Shown here piece by piece: positions 21,566 through 30,341 of a stretch of DNA of 64,000 nt (positions are counted from its first letter, which is position 1; each line of letters starts with the position of its first letter). The position numbers and the translations under genes are program-made. Below the pieces are notes generated by a model that saw only the letters and a list, made by a program, of their open reading frames with translations, had not been told where the DNA came from and made no database searches. The stretch is taken from positions 5,729,388 through 5,793,387 of the forward strand of contig AP019702.1 in assembly GCA_006739055.1 (NCBI GenBank), written 5' to 3'. This DNA is from Allostella vacuolata. GTDB taxonomy: Bacteria; Pseudomonadota; Alphaproteobacteria; ATCC43930; Allostellaceae.

Positions 21566-24244
21566 ATGCGCATTCTCTTTCTGGACAGCTATCCGGTGCC
21601 CTACGCCGTCGATCAGGTGGACGAATTGCCGATGGGCGGCACGCATACCGTGCTCTGCCTGCTGGCGCGCGGCCTGGCCGACCGCGGACATGCCGTAACG
21701 CTGGTCGGGACCAGCATCCCCGATGGCGAAACGCGTGCCGGCGTACGTCATCTCAGGGCCGGCCGCTGGCTGGCCGAGGGCGGGCCGGCGCCTGACGTCG
21801 CCGTGATCGTGAACGGCGCCTATCCCTGCCGCTCGGCGCGCCGCCTGGTTCCGTCGGATGTGCCGATCATCCTGTGGATGCAGAACGACAGCCGCTCGGC
21901 TTCGGCCTGCCATCTTGCCGAACCGGCGGAACGGGAGGACCTGGCCCATACCGTCTTCGTCTCCCGCTGGCAGGCCGCCGAGTTCGAGCGCGCCTTCGCG
22001 ATGCCGTCGGCGCGGACATCGGTCATTCCCAACGCGCTGGCCCCGGTGTTCGACGAGATCCTGCCGCCGGATCGGTCGGCCCTGGCCGGCCGCAATCCGA
22101 ACCTGCTGGTCTATGCGAGTGCCCCCAATCGCGGCCTGCAGCACTTTCGGCAGATATGGCCGGCCCTGCTGCGTCACCGGCCGGAGCTGCAATTGCGCCT
22201 CGTCGGCGGCCATAATCTGGTCCAATACGACGCGAAGACGCAGGGCGTCCTCCGGAGCACCTACGAGACATTGGCCGGATTGCCCAACGTCCGCGTCCTG
22301 CGCTCGATGGGCAAGCGCCAGCTGGCGCAATTGCTGCGCCGTTCCGCCATGCTGAGCTACCCCGTCACGTTCAGGGAGACGTTCTGTCTGTTGGCTGTGG
22401 AGGCGCTGGCAGCCGGCTGCCTGGTGGCGGCATCGGCCATCGGGGGGCTTCCGGAGGCGACGGCGGGGTTGGCCGGGCTGATGCCCATGGTCGAGAGCGG
22501 CGCGTTCGCCGATGCGTTCGTCGACCATACGTTGGCGCTCCTGGCGGCGCGCGACCGTGCGCCGGACGCGTTCGAGGCGCAGTTGCATCATCAGGCGGGC
22601 GTCATGCGGGAGCGCTATGCATTGCCGCGGATCATCGGCGCCTGGGAGAAGCTGCTCGCCGCCACCACCGGCGCACCCTCGGCCATCGATGTCCCGGGTG
22701 CGCCCGAACCGTCCCTTCCGCCATCGCGGCGAATCCACCATCCTGGCTCCGGCGATCTGGGGGGGCGGACGGTGTGGGGCGACGGCTATGTCACGGATAT
22801 CGAGTACACCCAGCACTTCTTCCCGGTCCTGGCGCCGAGCCATCTGCGCTTCATCCTGGCGATGAAGGGGATCGTCCCGTCCACGGACGGGGCGGAGTTC
22901 GATTACATGGAGCTGGGGTCGGGCCAGGGGCTGACCTCCCTGGTCCTGGCGGCGAGCAACCCCCGCGCGCGCTTCTACGCCAACGACTTCAATCCCGCCC
23001 ATGTCCAGCGTTCGCGCCGGCTCGCCGCCGCCGCCGGCCTGGGGAACATCACCTTCCTGGAGACGAGTTTCGCCGACCTGGACGAGGCCGGCCTGCCGCA
23101 GATGGACTTCATCTGCCTGCACGGCATCTACTCGTGGATCAGCCCCGAGAACCAGCAGGCGATCGTCCGCTTCGCCGGCCGCCACCTCAAGCCGGGCGGC
23201 GTTCTGTATGTCAGCTACAACGTCACCCCGGGCTGGGCGCCGATCGCCCCGTTGCAGCGCCTGCTCTATCTGTACGCATCCCGCGTCGGCGGCCCGTCCG
23301 ACCACCGGATGAAGGAGGCGGTCCGCTTCGTCGACGATCTCGCCGGTGCGGGGGCGGCCTTCTTCAAGGCCAATCCGGCCCTGGACAAGGCCACGGAGCG
23401 GATGAAGGGGAACCCCAGCTACCTTCCGCACGAGTACCTGAACCGCCACTGGCATCTGCTGACCCATGCGGAGGTGGCGGGGCACTTCGCCGATGCGAAG
23501 CTGCGCTTCGCCGCCTCCGCCGACGCGATCGACCTGGCCGAACGCTTCGTCCTGACCGAGGAGGCGGCGCGCTTCCTGGCCGGGTTCGCCGGCGACCCGC
23601 TGCGCGAGACGATCAAGGACTATCTGCGCAACAACAATTTTCGCCGCGACATCTTCATCCGCGGCGGCATCGGCGCGGGTGGGGACGGGCGGCTGCGGCG
23701 ACTGGGCGCGCTGGCGGTTGCCCTCACGCGGCCGCGGGACGCATGCGACCTGCAGGTGCGGTTCCCGGTCGGCAAGGTGGGGCTCGCGGCCGAGGCGCAT
23801 TCGGCCATTCTCGATGCGCTGGTCGCCGGACCGCGGACGGTGGCCCAGCTGGCTGGCGGGGCAGGTGCGGACCGGCTCGCCCAGACCGCGCAGCGGGTCG
23901 CGGTCCTGATCGCGGCCGGCCATCTCGCCCCCTGCGCCGCGGGGTGGTCTGGCGCCGCCGATCCGGCCGCGATCGCCGCGACGGGGCGCCTCAATCGCGC
24001 CCTGCTGGACGATGGACGCGACGGGGCGGCGATGGCCCTGGTGCTGGCGTCCCCGGTGCTCGGCAGCGCCGTCGCCGTCGATCCGCGCGTTTGGCGATCG
24101 CTGGGCACGGCGGATTCCGTCGTGGCACCGGCCGTCGACACGGACGTGCCGATGGCGGGCACGCCGGATCGGCCTCTTTTCGAGTCCCTCGCCGTCACCC
24201 TGGCCGCAGCCAGGGACGACGGCGGCACGGTCGGACCGGGATGA
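21566..24244 (+). CDS. GT4-type glycosyltransferase fused to a SAM methyltransferase with regulatory domain (892 aa)
   Basis: An unusual fusion. Residues 1 to about 375 form a GT-B glycosyltransferase of family GT4 type: MRILFLDSYPVPYAVDQVDE at the start, TVFVSRWQAAEF, SVIPNALAPVF, and the donor-site E-x7-E motif in FRETFCLLAVEALAAG. A Pro-rich linker (about 376-405) leads to a methyltransferase with SAM loop MELGSGQGLTSLVL, the acidic position in YANDFNP and LKPGGVLYVSYNV. The remaining 300 residues resemble the 'methyltransferase regulatory domain' usually attached to such enzymes (YLPHEYLNRHWHLLTHAEV). The start was set at 21566; upstream in-frame sequence is antisense to the divergent FkbM gene. 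It may add a sugar and then methylate it. The next gene downstream is the giant RTX protein. Confidence 0.78.
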   Translation: MRILFLDSYPVPYAVDQVDELPMGGTHTVLCLLARGLADRGHAVTLVGTSIPDGETRAGVRHLRAGRWLAEGGPAPDVAVIVNGAYPCRSARRLVPSDVPIILWMQNDSRSASACHLAEPAEREDLAHTVFVSRWQAAEFERAFAMPSARTSVIPNALAPVFDEILPPDRSALAGRNPNLLVYASAPNRGLQHFRQIWPALLRHRPELQLRLVGGHNLVQYDAKTQGVLRSTYETLAGLPNVRVLRSMGKRQLAQLLRRSAMLSYPVTFRETFCLLAVEALAAGCLVAASAIGGLPEATAGLAGLMPMVESGAFADAFVDHTLALLAARDRAPDAFEAQLHHQAGVMRERYALPRIIGAWEKLLAATTGAPSAIDVPGAPEPSLPPSRRIHHPGSGDLGGRTVWGDGYVTDIEYTQHFFPVLAPSHLRFILAMKGIVPSTDGAEFDYMELGSGQGLTSLVLAASNPRARFYANDFNPAHVQRSRRLAAAAGLGNITFLETSFADLDEAGLPQMDFICLHGIYSWISPENQQAIVRFAGRHLKPGGVLYVSYNVTPGWAPIAPLQRLLYLYASRVGGPSDHRMKEAVRFVDDLAGAGAAFFKANPALDKATERMKGNPSYLPHEYLNRHWHLLTHAEVAGHFADAKLRFAASADAIDLAERFVLTEEAARFLAGFAGDPLRETIKDYLRNNNFRRDIFIRGGIGAGGDGRLRRLGALAVALTRPRDACDLQVRFPVGKVGLAAEAHSAILDALVAGPRTVAQLAGGAGADRLAQTAQRVAVLIAAGHLAPCAAGWSGAADPAAIAATGRLNRALLDDGRDGAAMALVLASPVLGSAVAVDPRVWRSLGTADSVVAPAVDTDVPMAGTPDRPLFESLAVTLAAARDDGGTVGPG

Positions 24245-24588
24245 TGCGAGAAGCCGCCGGAATAGTGGGAACGGGCTTCGAATTGGCTGCCGTCATCCGG
24301 CCGCCGCGGCATGGAACTGCGCGCATTCGGCTTGGGCCGGGCCTGTCACGCCGATATGGTGTGTCTCAAACTCGTCTCTAGCCCGTTGATAATCGGCGGG
24401 TCTGGCCTTCCTGCAACGCCGCCTGGAATAGAAATAGGGCCACATTGGTTCCCCTTGACCGGAGCAATCCGGAATGACATTCGTATCGTAGAGGAAGGCA
24501 TCACTTTGCCCGCCGCTACGGCAAGCCGGCTGTCCAGCGGACGGCGGGCCGGGCACAGGGACGGTCGCCGTCAGCTCAGGGGGATGAC
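24245..24588. other. 344-bp gap before the giant RTX gene: no convincing gene
   Basis: This stretch is visibly less GC-rich than its surroundings. It probably holds the promoter of the downstream RTX gene. TTGACC at 24455-24460 could be a -35, with possible -10 sequences (TCGTAT, TATCGT) near 24481-24489, but the spacing is poor. On the minus strand a 50-codon frame (24293-24445) begins ATGTGGCCC after a decent AAGGGG ribosome site; its codon use is unlike the neighbours and no family is recognised, so it is not called. No hairpin terminator for the upstream fusion gene was seen. Confidence 0.5.
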
Positions 24589-27500
24589 ATGGCAGATTTT
24601 TCGCATCAGTTCGGCAATGCAGGCGACCTGTGGCCGGCGCCGGGCCTGGACATCAATGTCGACAATTCCGGGGCCGACAGCCTGCGTGCCGGGGGCGGCG
24701 ACGATTCTCTGTTCGGTGGCGGCAGCAACGACATCATCGACGGTGAAGAAGGCAGCGACTGGCTCTATGGCGGTGACGGTGCCGATACGCTGCAGGGCGG
24801 CAACGGCAACGACTTTCTGTACGGCCAGTCCCAGAACGACCTGCTCTACGGCGGCCAGGGCCTCGACTACATCAATGGCGGCGAAGGCAGCGACACGATC
24901 TTCGGCGGCCTGGACGTAGGTTCGGGAGACTCGCTCCTGGGTGATGCAGGGGACGATGTCATCTACGCGGCCGAGGGGCTCGTCGCGATCGAGACGTATG
25001 TGGATGGCGGGGCCGGCGAGGATACGCTGTCCTTCTGGCTGCACAACGGCCCGGTTGGCGTAACCGTCCCGCTGAATACCAGCCCCATCCAAGGGGTGAA
25101 TTTCGAGCACGTCGAAGGCACGGATCTGGGCGACACGCTCATCGGTGACCTTCTCGGCAACCGGATCTGGGGTCGGGGCGGCGCCGATTCGCTCGACGGG
25201 TCCGGCGGAAACGATACGATCTGGGGCGGCCAGGGTGACGATACCGTCATCGGCGGTCAGGCGAACGACACGCTCTTTGGCGAAAGCGGGAACGACACGG
25301 TCCTGGGCGGCGAGGGCCATGACAGCGTCGATGGCGGGATCGACAACGACTGGCTCTGGGGCGGCAACGGGGATGACACGCTCGACGGCGGCACCGGGGA
25401 CGATTCCCTGTTCGGCGACAACGACAATGACAGCCTGATCGGCGGCGACGGCAGCGACACGATCCAGGGCGGCCAGGGCCACGACACCATCCTGGGCGGC
25501 ATCGACAACGACTCCATCTGGGGCGGCACCGAGAACGATTCGATCTGGGGCGAGGACGGCGCCGACACCATCTCCGGCGACGCGGGCAACGACACGGTCG
25601 ACGGCGGGGACGGTGCCGATTGGGTGCGGCCCGGTACGGGCGTCGATATGGTGTACCTCGGGGCTGGCGCCGACACCGTATACTCGGAACTTGGAGAGCT
25701 TGGCGGCGATACCATCTTCGATATGGATACTGTTTTCGATGGTGTCGAAGAGGATGTGATCTATATCAACGGTGCCAATATTGGCGCGATCGTAGGTGTT
25801 GGAGACACGGTCGCCTCGGATGGAAATTTCGGAGACATTTCCTTCCCCAACGTGGTCGGCGTGTCCGGCGCGGTCTGGGAGTTCGAGGATGTTGGCCCTG
25901 GCACCGGCGTAAACATCTACCTGCGCAAGCAGCTGTTCACTGCCGGCAACGACACGGTCGACCTGGGCCTGTACGGCGACCTCTCCGAGATCTACAGCGG
26001 CCAGTATGATGACGCGTTCGCCGGTAGCGATGTCGTAACGCTGTCCGGTGCGCTGTATGACGCCGTTGGCCCCGGTGCCGGCTTCACCGGCGGGGACGGC
26101 AACGACACGGTCTATGGCTATTCCGGGAAAGACTCCATCCTGGGTGGCAACGACAACGACAAGCTCTACGGTTACGGCGAAGAGGATACGCTGCTGGGCG
26201 GGCAGGGCCACGACACGGTCTATGGCGGCGACGGCGACGACACGCTCGACGGCGGTGACGACAACGACCGCCTCTTCGGCGAGGACGGTGACGATACCCT
26301 CTTCGGCGACGCCGGCAGCGATACCGCCGATGGCGGCGCGGGCGACGACACGATCGAAGGCGAGGATGGCAACGACAGCCTCTACGGCAATAGCGGCAAC
26401 GACACCCTGAGCGGTGGCAAGGGCGTCGACACGCTCGATGGCGGCGACGGCAACGATTTCATCGACGGCACCGCCGGCACCCCCGATACCGCCGACAGCC
26501 TGTTCGGCGGCGGCGGCAACGACACGATCCTGCTCAGCGACTTCATCGGGAACACGGTCCGAGGTGGTGACGGGCAGGATTCCATCGTCGGTGGAAGTAC
26601 CAGCGATCTCATCGAAGCCAATGACGGCGACGATACGCTGTTCGGCGATACCGGCAATGACACGCTCTTCGGCGGCCAGGGCCAGGATTGGATCGAAGGC
26701 GGCGTCGGCAACGACCTGCTGTATGGCGACAAGGGTACGGACACCATCTACGGTGCCAGTTCCGATGATCTCGGCGGCGATACCATCGCCAGCTTCGAGC
26801 TCAATCAGGATCGGATCGTCATCCAGGGCGATGTCACCGCCGATGCGGTGTTGACGAGCCTGGGCAACAAGCAGGCCTGGCTGGGTATCGATACCGCCGG
26901 CACCGAGGACACGATCTACTTCGACTTCAATGCGGTTGGATCGGATTCCCTGACGGCGGCCAACGTCTCGGTGCAGCGCACGTTCGATCTGGTCAAGAAC
27001 CAGACCACGATCGAACTGATCACCACCGCCCCGTTCCCCTTCTCGACCGGCAACGACAGCGTCGACATGCGGCAGATCGATCCGCTGGCCTTCGCCAACG
27101 GTTTCGATGCGCTGCAAGGCAACGATACGGTCATCCTCAACGACAATGCCTCCCTGCTCTTCGGCCAGTTCACCGGCGGGCCCGGGGCGGACAGCATCGT
27201 CGGCGGTGCGCTGAACGACTCCATCTTCGGTGACGACACCCTCTACGGGCCCGGCGCATCCACGGTCGCGGCCGGCAACGACACCATCGATGGCGGCCTC
27301 GGCAACGACTTCCTCGATGGCGACGGCGGCAACGACGTGCTGTCCGGCGCGGCCGGCAACGACACGCTGCAGGGCGACATCGGCGACGACACGCTGGACG
27401 GCGGTGCCGACAACGACACCCTCTACGGCGCGGCCGGGGCGGACTCGATCCTCGGCGGTGACGGCAACGACCTGGTCTATGGCGGTGCCGACAACGATCG

Positions 27501-29613
27501 GGCCGATGGCGGCACCGGGGCCGACACGCTGGACGGCGACGACGGCGACGACTGGCTGGCCGGCAACACGGGCGACGACTCCGTCTACGGCGACGCCGGC
27601 AACGACCATCTGTTCGGCAATGACGGGGCCGACACGCTGCGCGGCGGCAGTGGCAACGGTGACGGGGCCGACACGATCGAAGGCGGCGCCGGTGCCGACT
27701 CGATCGACGGCGGCGACGGCAACGACAGCCTGTTCGGCGGCGGCGACAGCGACACCATCTATGGCGGCGACGGCAGCGACACGATCAACGGCGATGACGG
27801 TGCCGACCTCGTCTATGGCGGTACCGGCAACGACCTGGTCCGCGGCGGGCTCGGCAATGACACGCTGGGCAACTTCGCCGACCAGGCAGAGAGCGGTGCG
27901 GATACGTTCGAAGGCGGCGAAGGCAACGACCTGATCTACGCCACCGGCGACACGGTCATCGGCGGCGACGGTTCGGATACGGTGTCCGGAACCTCGTCCG
28001 AGCTGCACAACACGGTGTGGACCGACTTCCAGTCCGACGACTTCATCCTGGTCACGGATGTTGCCGACCAGGCTGCCCTGATCACCCGTCTCACCACCGG
28101 CAACAGCGGAAGCCCGCTGCTGGCGATCGGGTCGCTGGAAGTCCAGCCGGGCCAGAGCATCAGCCTGCCGGGGGCCCAGGCGGTCGTCGCCACGGCGACT
28201 GCGGTCGGCCCGGATCAGGTCCTGATCTCGCTGGCCGGCGAGTTCAACATCGTTCCGCCCCCGCCCCCGCCGTCGGTCATCCAGACCACGATCACCGGCT
28301 TTACGGACGACACCGCGCCGGTGAACGACGGGCAGACGACGGACACCACGCCGCGCGTCTTCGGCACGGCGCCGCCGAACTCGACCGTCAGCATCGCACT
28401 CAACGGCACCACCATCTCCACCGGGATCCCGGTCGATGGCTCGGGGATCTGGAGCTACCAGAGCGGGGCGCTCGCGCTCGGCTTCTACAGCTTCACCGTC
28501 ACCGGAACGAACGGCACCGACTCGCTCGGCGTCGCCATCGTCTCGGCCGACGCGCCGCCCAGCGGTGCGACGGAAGGGCCGGACTCGCTGACCGGGACCG
28601 AGGGCAACGACACCATCAGCGGCCTGGGTGGCGATGACACCATCAACGGCCTCGGCGGTGACGACATCCTCAACGGCAATGGCGGGAACGACCTGATCAA
28701 TGGCGGGTCGGGCAACGACACGCTGAACGGCGATGACGGCAACGACACGCTGAACGGCGGCGAGGGCAACGACCTCATCTCCGGCGGCAACGACAACGAC
28801 ACGCTGAACGGCGAGGGCGGCAACGACACCGTCAACGGCGGCTCCGGCAACGACGCGATCACCGGCGGCGACGGCAACGACCTGCTCAACGGCGACGACG
28901 GGTCCGACACGATCAACGGCGGTTCCGGCAACGACACCGTCAATGGCGGCGGCGATGCCGACACGCTCGATGGCGGCGAAGGCGACGACCAGCTCAATGG
29001 TGGGTCGGGCAACGACTACATCATCGCGATGGACGGCAACGACACCGTCAATGGCGACAGCGGCAACGACCACATCAACGGCAACAAGGGCAACGACAGC
29101 GTCTTCGGCGGCGACGGGATCGACACGGTCCGTGGCGGCCAGGACAACGACACGGTCGATGGCGGCAACGACAACGACTGGGTCAATGGCGAACTGGGCG
29201 ACGACTTCGTCTACGGCGGTGGCGGCAACGACACCACCTACGGCGGCCAGGGCAACGACAATGTCAGCGGCGGTTCGGGGGATGACGCCATCCTCGGCGA
29301 CCTCGGCAACGACACCCTGACCGGCAACGAGGGCGCGGATATCTTCATCTTCCTCGCCAACAACGGCGACGACCTGGTGACCGACTTCCAGCTCGGGATC
29401 GACAAGCTGTCGTTCAACGTCAGCGGCGGCAGCTTCGGCGGCTCGCCCTTCGACAGCCTGGAGGATGTCCTGGCGATCGCCGAAGACATCGACACCAACG
29501 GGCTCGGCGGCAACGACGCGGTGCTCATCAGCTTCGCCAGCGGGGCCTCGGTCACCGTGGCGGGCGTGCTGAAGAGCCAGCTCGACAGCGACGACTTCGT
29601 CTTCTGGTCCTGA
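24589..29613 (+). CDS. Giant RTX calcium-binding repeat protein with Ig-like domain (1674 aa)
   Basis: A secreted RTX protein made of many GGxGxDxLx nonapeptides in several blocks, separated by non-repeat beta-rich segments (about 350-495 and 735-830). A poly-Pro hinge (VPPPPPPSV, about residue 1222) leads into one bacterial Ig-like domain (VFGTAPPNSTVSIALNG, about 1260-1320). A last, very regular block of NDTLNGG-type repeats runs from about 1330 to 1585. The C-terminal 85 residues (DIFIFLANNGDDLVTDFQLG, ending DSDDFVFWS) have the form of RTX type I secretion signals. No Sec signal and no enzyme domain were seen. AGGGGG precedes the ATG. It follows the glycosyltransferase/methyltransferase fusion by 344 bp and ends in two hairpins. 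It is a candidate adhesin or S-layer-type surface protein. Exporter genes are not in the window. Confidence 0.9.
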   Translation: MADFSHQFGNAGDLWPAPGLDINVDNSGADSLRAGGGDDSLFGGGSNDIIDGEEGSDWLYGGDGADTLQGGNGNDFLYGQSQNDLLYGGQGLDYINGGEGSDTIFGGLDVGSGDSLLGDAGDDVIYAAEGLVAIETYVDGGAGEDTLSFWLHNGPVGVTVPLNTSPIQGVNFEHVEGTDLGDTLIGDLLGNRIWGRGGADSLDGSGGNDTIWGGQGDDTVIGGQANDTLFGESGNDTVLGGEGHDSVDGGIDNDWLWGGNGDDTLDGGTGDDSLFGDNDNDSLIGGDGSDTIQGGQGHDTILGGIDNDSIWGGTENDSIWGEDGADTISGDAGNDTVDGGDGADWVRPGTGVDMVYLGAGADTVYSELGELGGDTIFDMDTVFDGVEEDVIYINGANIGAIVGVGDTVASDGNFGDISFPNVVGVSGAVWEFEDVGPGTGVNIYLRKQLFTAGNDTVDLGLYGDLSEIYSGQYDDAFAGSDVVTLSGALYDAVGPGAGFTGGDGNDTVYGYSGKDSILGGNDNDKLYGYGEEDTLLGGQGHDTVYGGDGDDTLDGGDDNDRLFGEDGDDTLFGDAGSDTADGGAGDDTIEGEDGNDSLYGNSGNDTLSGGKGVDTLDGGDGNDFIDGTAGTPDTADSLFGGGGNDTILLSDFIGNTVRGGDGQDSIVGGSTSDLIEANDGDDTLFGDTGNDTLFGGQGQDWIEGGVGNDLLYGDKGTDTIYGASSDDLGGDTIASFELNQDRIVIQGDVTADAVLTSLGNKQAWLGIDTAGTEDTIYFDFNAVGSDSLTAANVSVQRTFDLVKNQTTIELITTAPFPFSTGNDSVDMRQIDPLAFANGFDALQGNDTVILNDNASLLFGQFTGGPGADSIVGGALNDSIFGDDTLYGPGASTVAAGNDTIDGGLGNDFLDGDGGNDVLSGAAGNDTLQGDIGDDTLDGGADNDTLYGAAGADSILGGDGNDLVYGGADNDRADGGTGADTLDGDDGDDWLAGNTGDDSVYGDAGNDHLFGNDGADTLRGGSGNGDGADTIEGGAGADSIDGGDGNDSLFGGGDSDTIYGGDGSDTINGDDGADLVYGGTGNDLVRGGLGNDTLGNFADQAESGADTFEGGEGNDLIYATGDTVIGGDGSDTVSGTSSELHNTVWTDFQSDDFILVTDVADQAALITRLTTGNSGSPLLAIGSLEVQPGQSISLPGAQAVVATATAVGPDQVLISLAGEFNIVPPPPPPSVIQTTITGFTDDTAPVNDGQTTDTTPRVFGTAPPNSTVSIALNGTTISTGIPVDGSGIWSYQSGALALGFYSFTVTGTNGTDSLGVAIVSADAPPSGATEGPDSLTGTEGNDTISGLGGDDTINGLGGDDILNGNGGNDLINGGSGNDTLNGDDGNDTLNGGEGNDLISGGNDNDTLNGEGGNDTVNGGSGNDAITGGDGNDLLNGDDGSDTINGGSGNDTVNGGGDADTLDGGEGDDQLNGGSGNDYIIAMDGNDTVNGDSGNDHINGNKGNDSVFGGDGIDTVRGGQDNDTVDGGNDNDWVNGELGDDFVYGGGGNDTTYGGQGNDNVSGGSGDDAILGDLGNDTLTGNEGADIFIFLANNGDDLVTDFQLGIDKLSFNVSGGSFGGSPFDSLEDVLAIAEDIDTNGLGGNDAVLISFASGASVTVAGVLKSQLDSDDFVFWS

Positions 29614-29620
29614 TCCGGCG

Positions 29621-29649
29621 GGGAAGGGGCGGCTACACCGCCCCTTCCC
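29621..29649 (+). terminator. Perfect hairpin directly after the giant RTX gene
   Basis: A 12-bp perfect inverted repeat (29621-29632/29638-29649) with a 5-nt loop starts 8 bp after the stop codon. It lacks a T-run, but a canonical terminator follows 19 bp later. Confidence 0.6.
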
Positions 29650-29667
29650 TCCGATCGAACGAAGGCA

Positions 29668-29699
29668 GGGCCGGCGGGAAACTGCCGGCCCTTTTTTTT
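29668..29699 (+). terminator. Rho-independent terminator of the giant RTX gene
   Basis: A textbook intrinsic terminator: GGGCCGGC and GCCGGCCC pair as an 8-bp stem with an 8-nt loop, followed at once by eight T residues (29692-29699). It is the clearest terminator in the window. Confidence 0.9.
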
Positions 29700-29766
29700 G
29701 TCCGGGCGGCGGCCGCCGGCGGTTTCATCCCCGGCGGGTTGGCCAACCGGCGGTCCGCACAAATGG

Positions 29767-29796
29767 ACGCCCCGCCGGCGGGCGCCGGCGGGGCGT
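29767..29796 (-). terminator. Long GC-rich palindrome downstream of glnK
   Basis: ACGCCCCGCCGGCG and its exact reverse complement are separated by only 2 nt, giving a stem of about 13 bp. It lies 62 bp beyond the glnK stop, in the direction of glnK transcription, and is followed on that strand by TCCATTTGTG. It probably ends the glnK transcript and insulates it from the convergent RTX gene. Confidence 0.6.
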
Positions 29797-29858
29797 GGGA
29801 CCGCTGCCCGACGCGAACCCCAGCGCGCCAAGCAGCGAAGGACGATGCGGAGGACGCG

Positions 29859-30197
29859 CTACAAGGCTTCGATCCCGGTCTCGCCCGTCCGGATGCGCAC
29901 CGCGTGGGTGATGTCGAGAATGAAGATCTTGCCGTCGCCGATGCGGCCGGTGTTGGCCGCCTTCTGGATGGCGTCGACCACCGGCAGCGCCAGGTCATCC
30001 TCGACCGCCACCTCGACCTTCACCTTGGGCACGAAGCTGACGGCGTATTCGGCGCCGCGATAGATCTCGGTCTGCCCCTTCTGCCGGCCGAAGCCGCGGA
30101 CCTCGCCCACGGTGAGACCCTGCACGCCGAGCGCGGTCAATGCCTCCCGGACGTCATCGAGCTTGAACGGTTTGATGATGGCCATCACCAGCTTCAT
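29859..30197 (-). CDS. glnK: Nitrogen regulatory PII protein (GlnK/GlnZ type)
   Basis: A 112-residue PII signal protein that senses ATP/ADP and 2-oxoglutarate and is uridylylated by GlnD. The T-loop carries the modifiable Tyr in IYRGAEYAVSF (residue 51). The family signatures FKLDDVREAL, GFGRQKGQTE and TGRIGDGKIFI are all present. Wording such as MKLVMAIIKPFKLD and VRIRTGET resembles Azospirillum GlnZ and the GlnK group more than GlnB. It stands alone: no amtB follows, and a long hairpin closes the transcript. A sigma-54-type promoter lies 40 bp upstream, consistent with nitrogen control. Whether it should be named glnK, glnZ or glnB rests on similarity only. Confidence 0.92.
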   Translation of the reverse strand: MKLVMAIIKPFKLDDVREALTALGVQGLTVGEVRGFGRQKGQTEIYRGAEYAVSFVPKVKVEVAVEDDLALPVVDAIQKAANTGRIGDGKIFILDITHAVRIRTGETGIEAL

Positions 30198-30236
30198 GGT
30201 CGTTCCTCACGCCTGCAAACCATTGCTCAGTATTTA

Positions 30237-30252
30237 TACAAGAACCGTGCCG
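30237..30252 (-). promoter_or_regulatory. Probable sigma-54 promoter of glnK
   Basis: Read on the minus strand the sequence is CGGCACGGTTCTTGTA, close to the sigma-54 consensus TGGCACG-N4-TTGCA: it has the -24 GGCACG, correct spacing and TTG, but GT instead of GC at -12. It leaves a leader of about 40 nt before the glnK ATG. GlnK/GlnZ-type genes are commonly NtrC/sigma-54 controlled. No clear NtrC site was found upstream. Confidence 0.5.
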
Positions 30253-30341
30253 CGCCCGGTGGCGCGCGGCGCTCGACGGTCGTGAATCCTGCGTCCAAAG
30301 GCCGGCTCGACAGACCGACGGGCAGGAGCCATGTTCCCGGC

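Noticed and set aside
24293-24445. 50-codon minus-strand frame with a fair ribosome site
   Set aside because: No family, codon use unlike neighbours, and it lies in what is probably the RTX promoter region; kept only as a note.
24571-29073. 1500-codon open frame opposite the giant RTX gene
   Set aside because: Same cause: repeat-derived antisense frame with Val/Ala/Ile-rich periodic sequence and no support for translation.
30331-30341. ATG at 30331 as the ubiH start
   Set aside because: Out of frame with the conserved FAD-binding region; 30342 is in frame.
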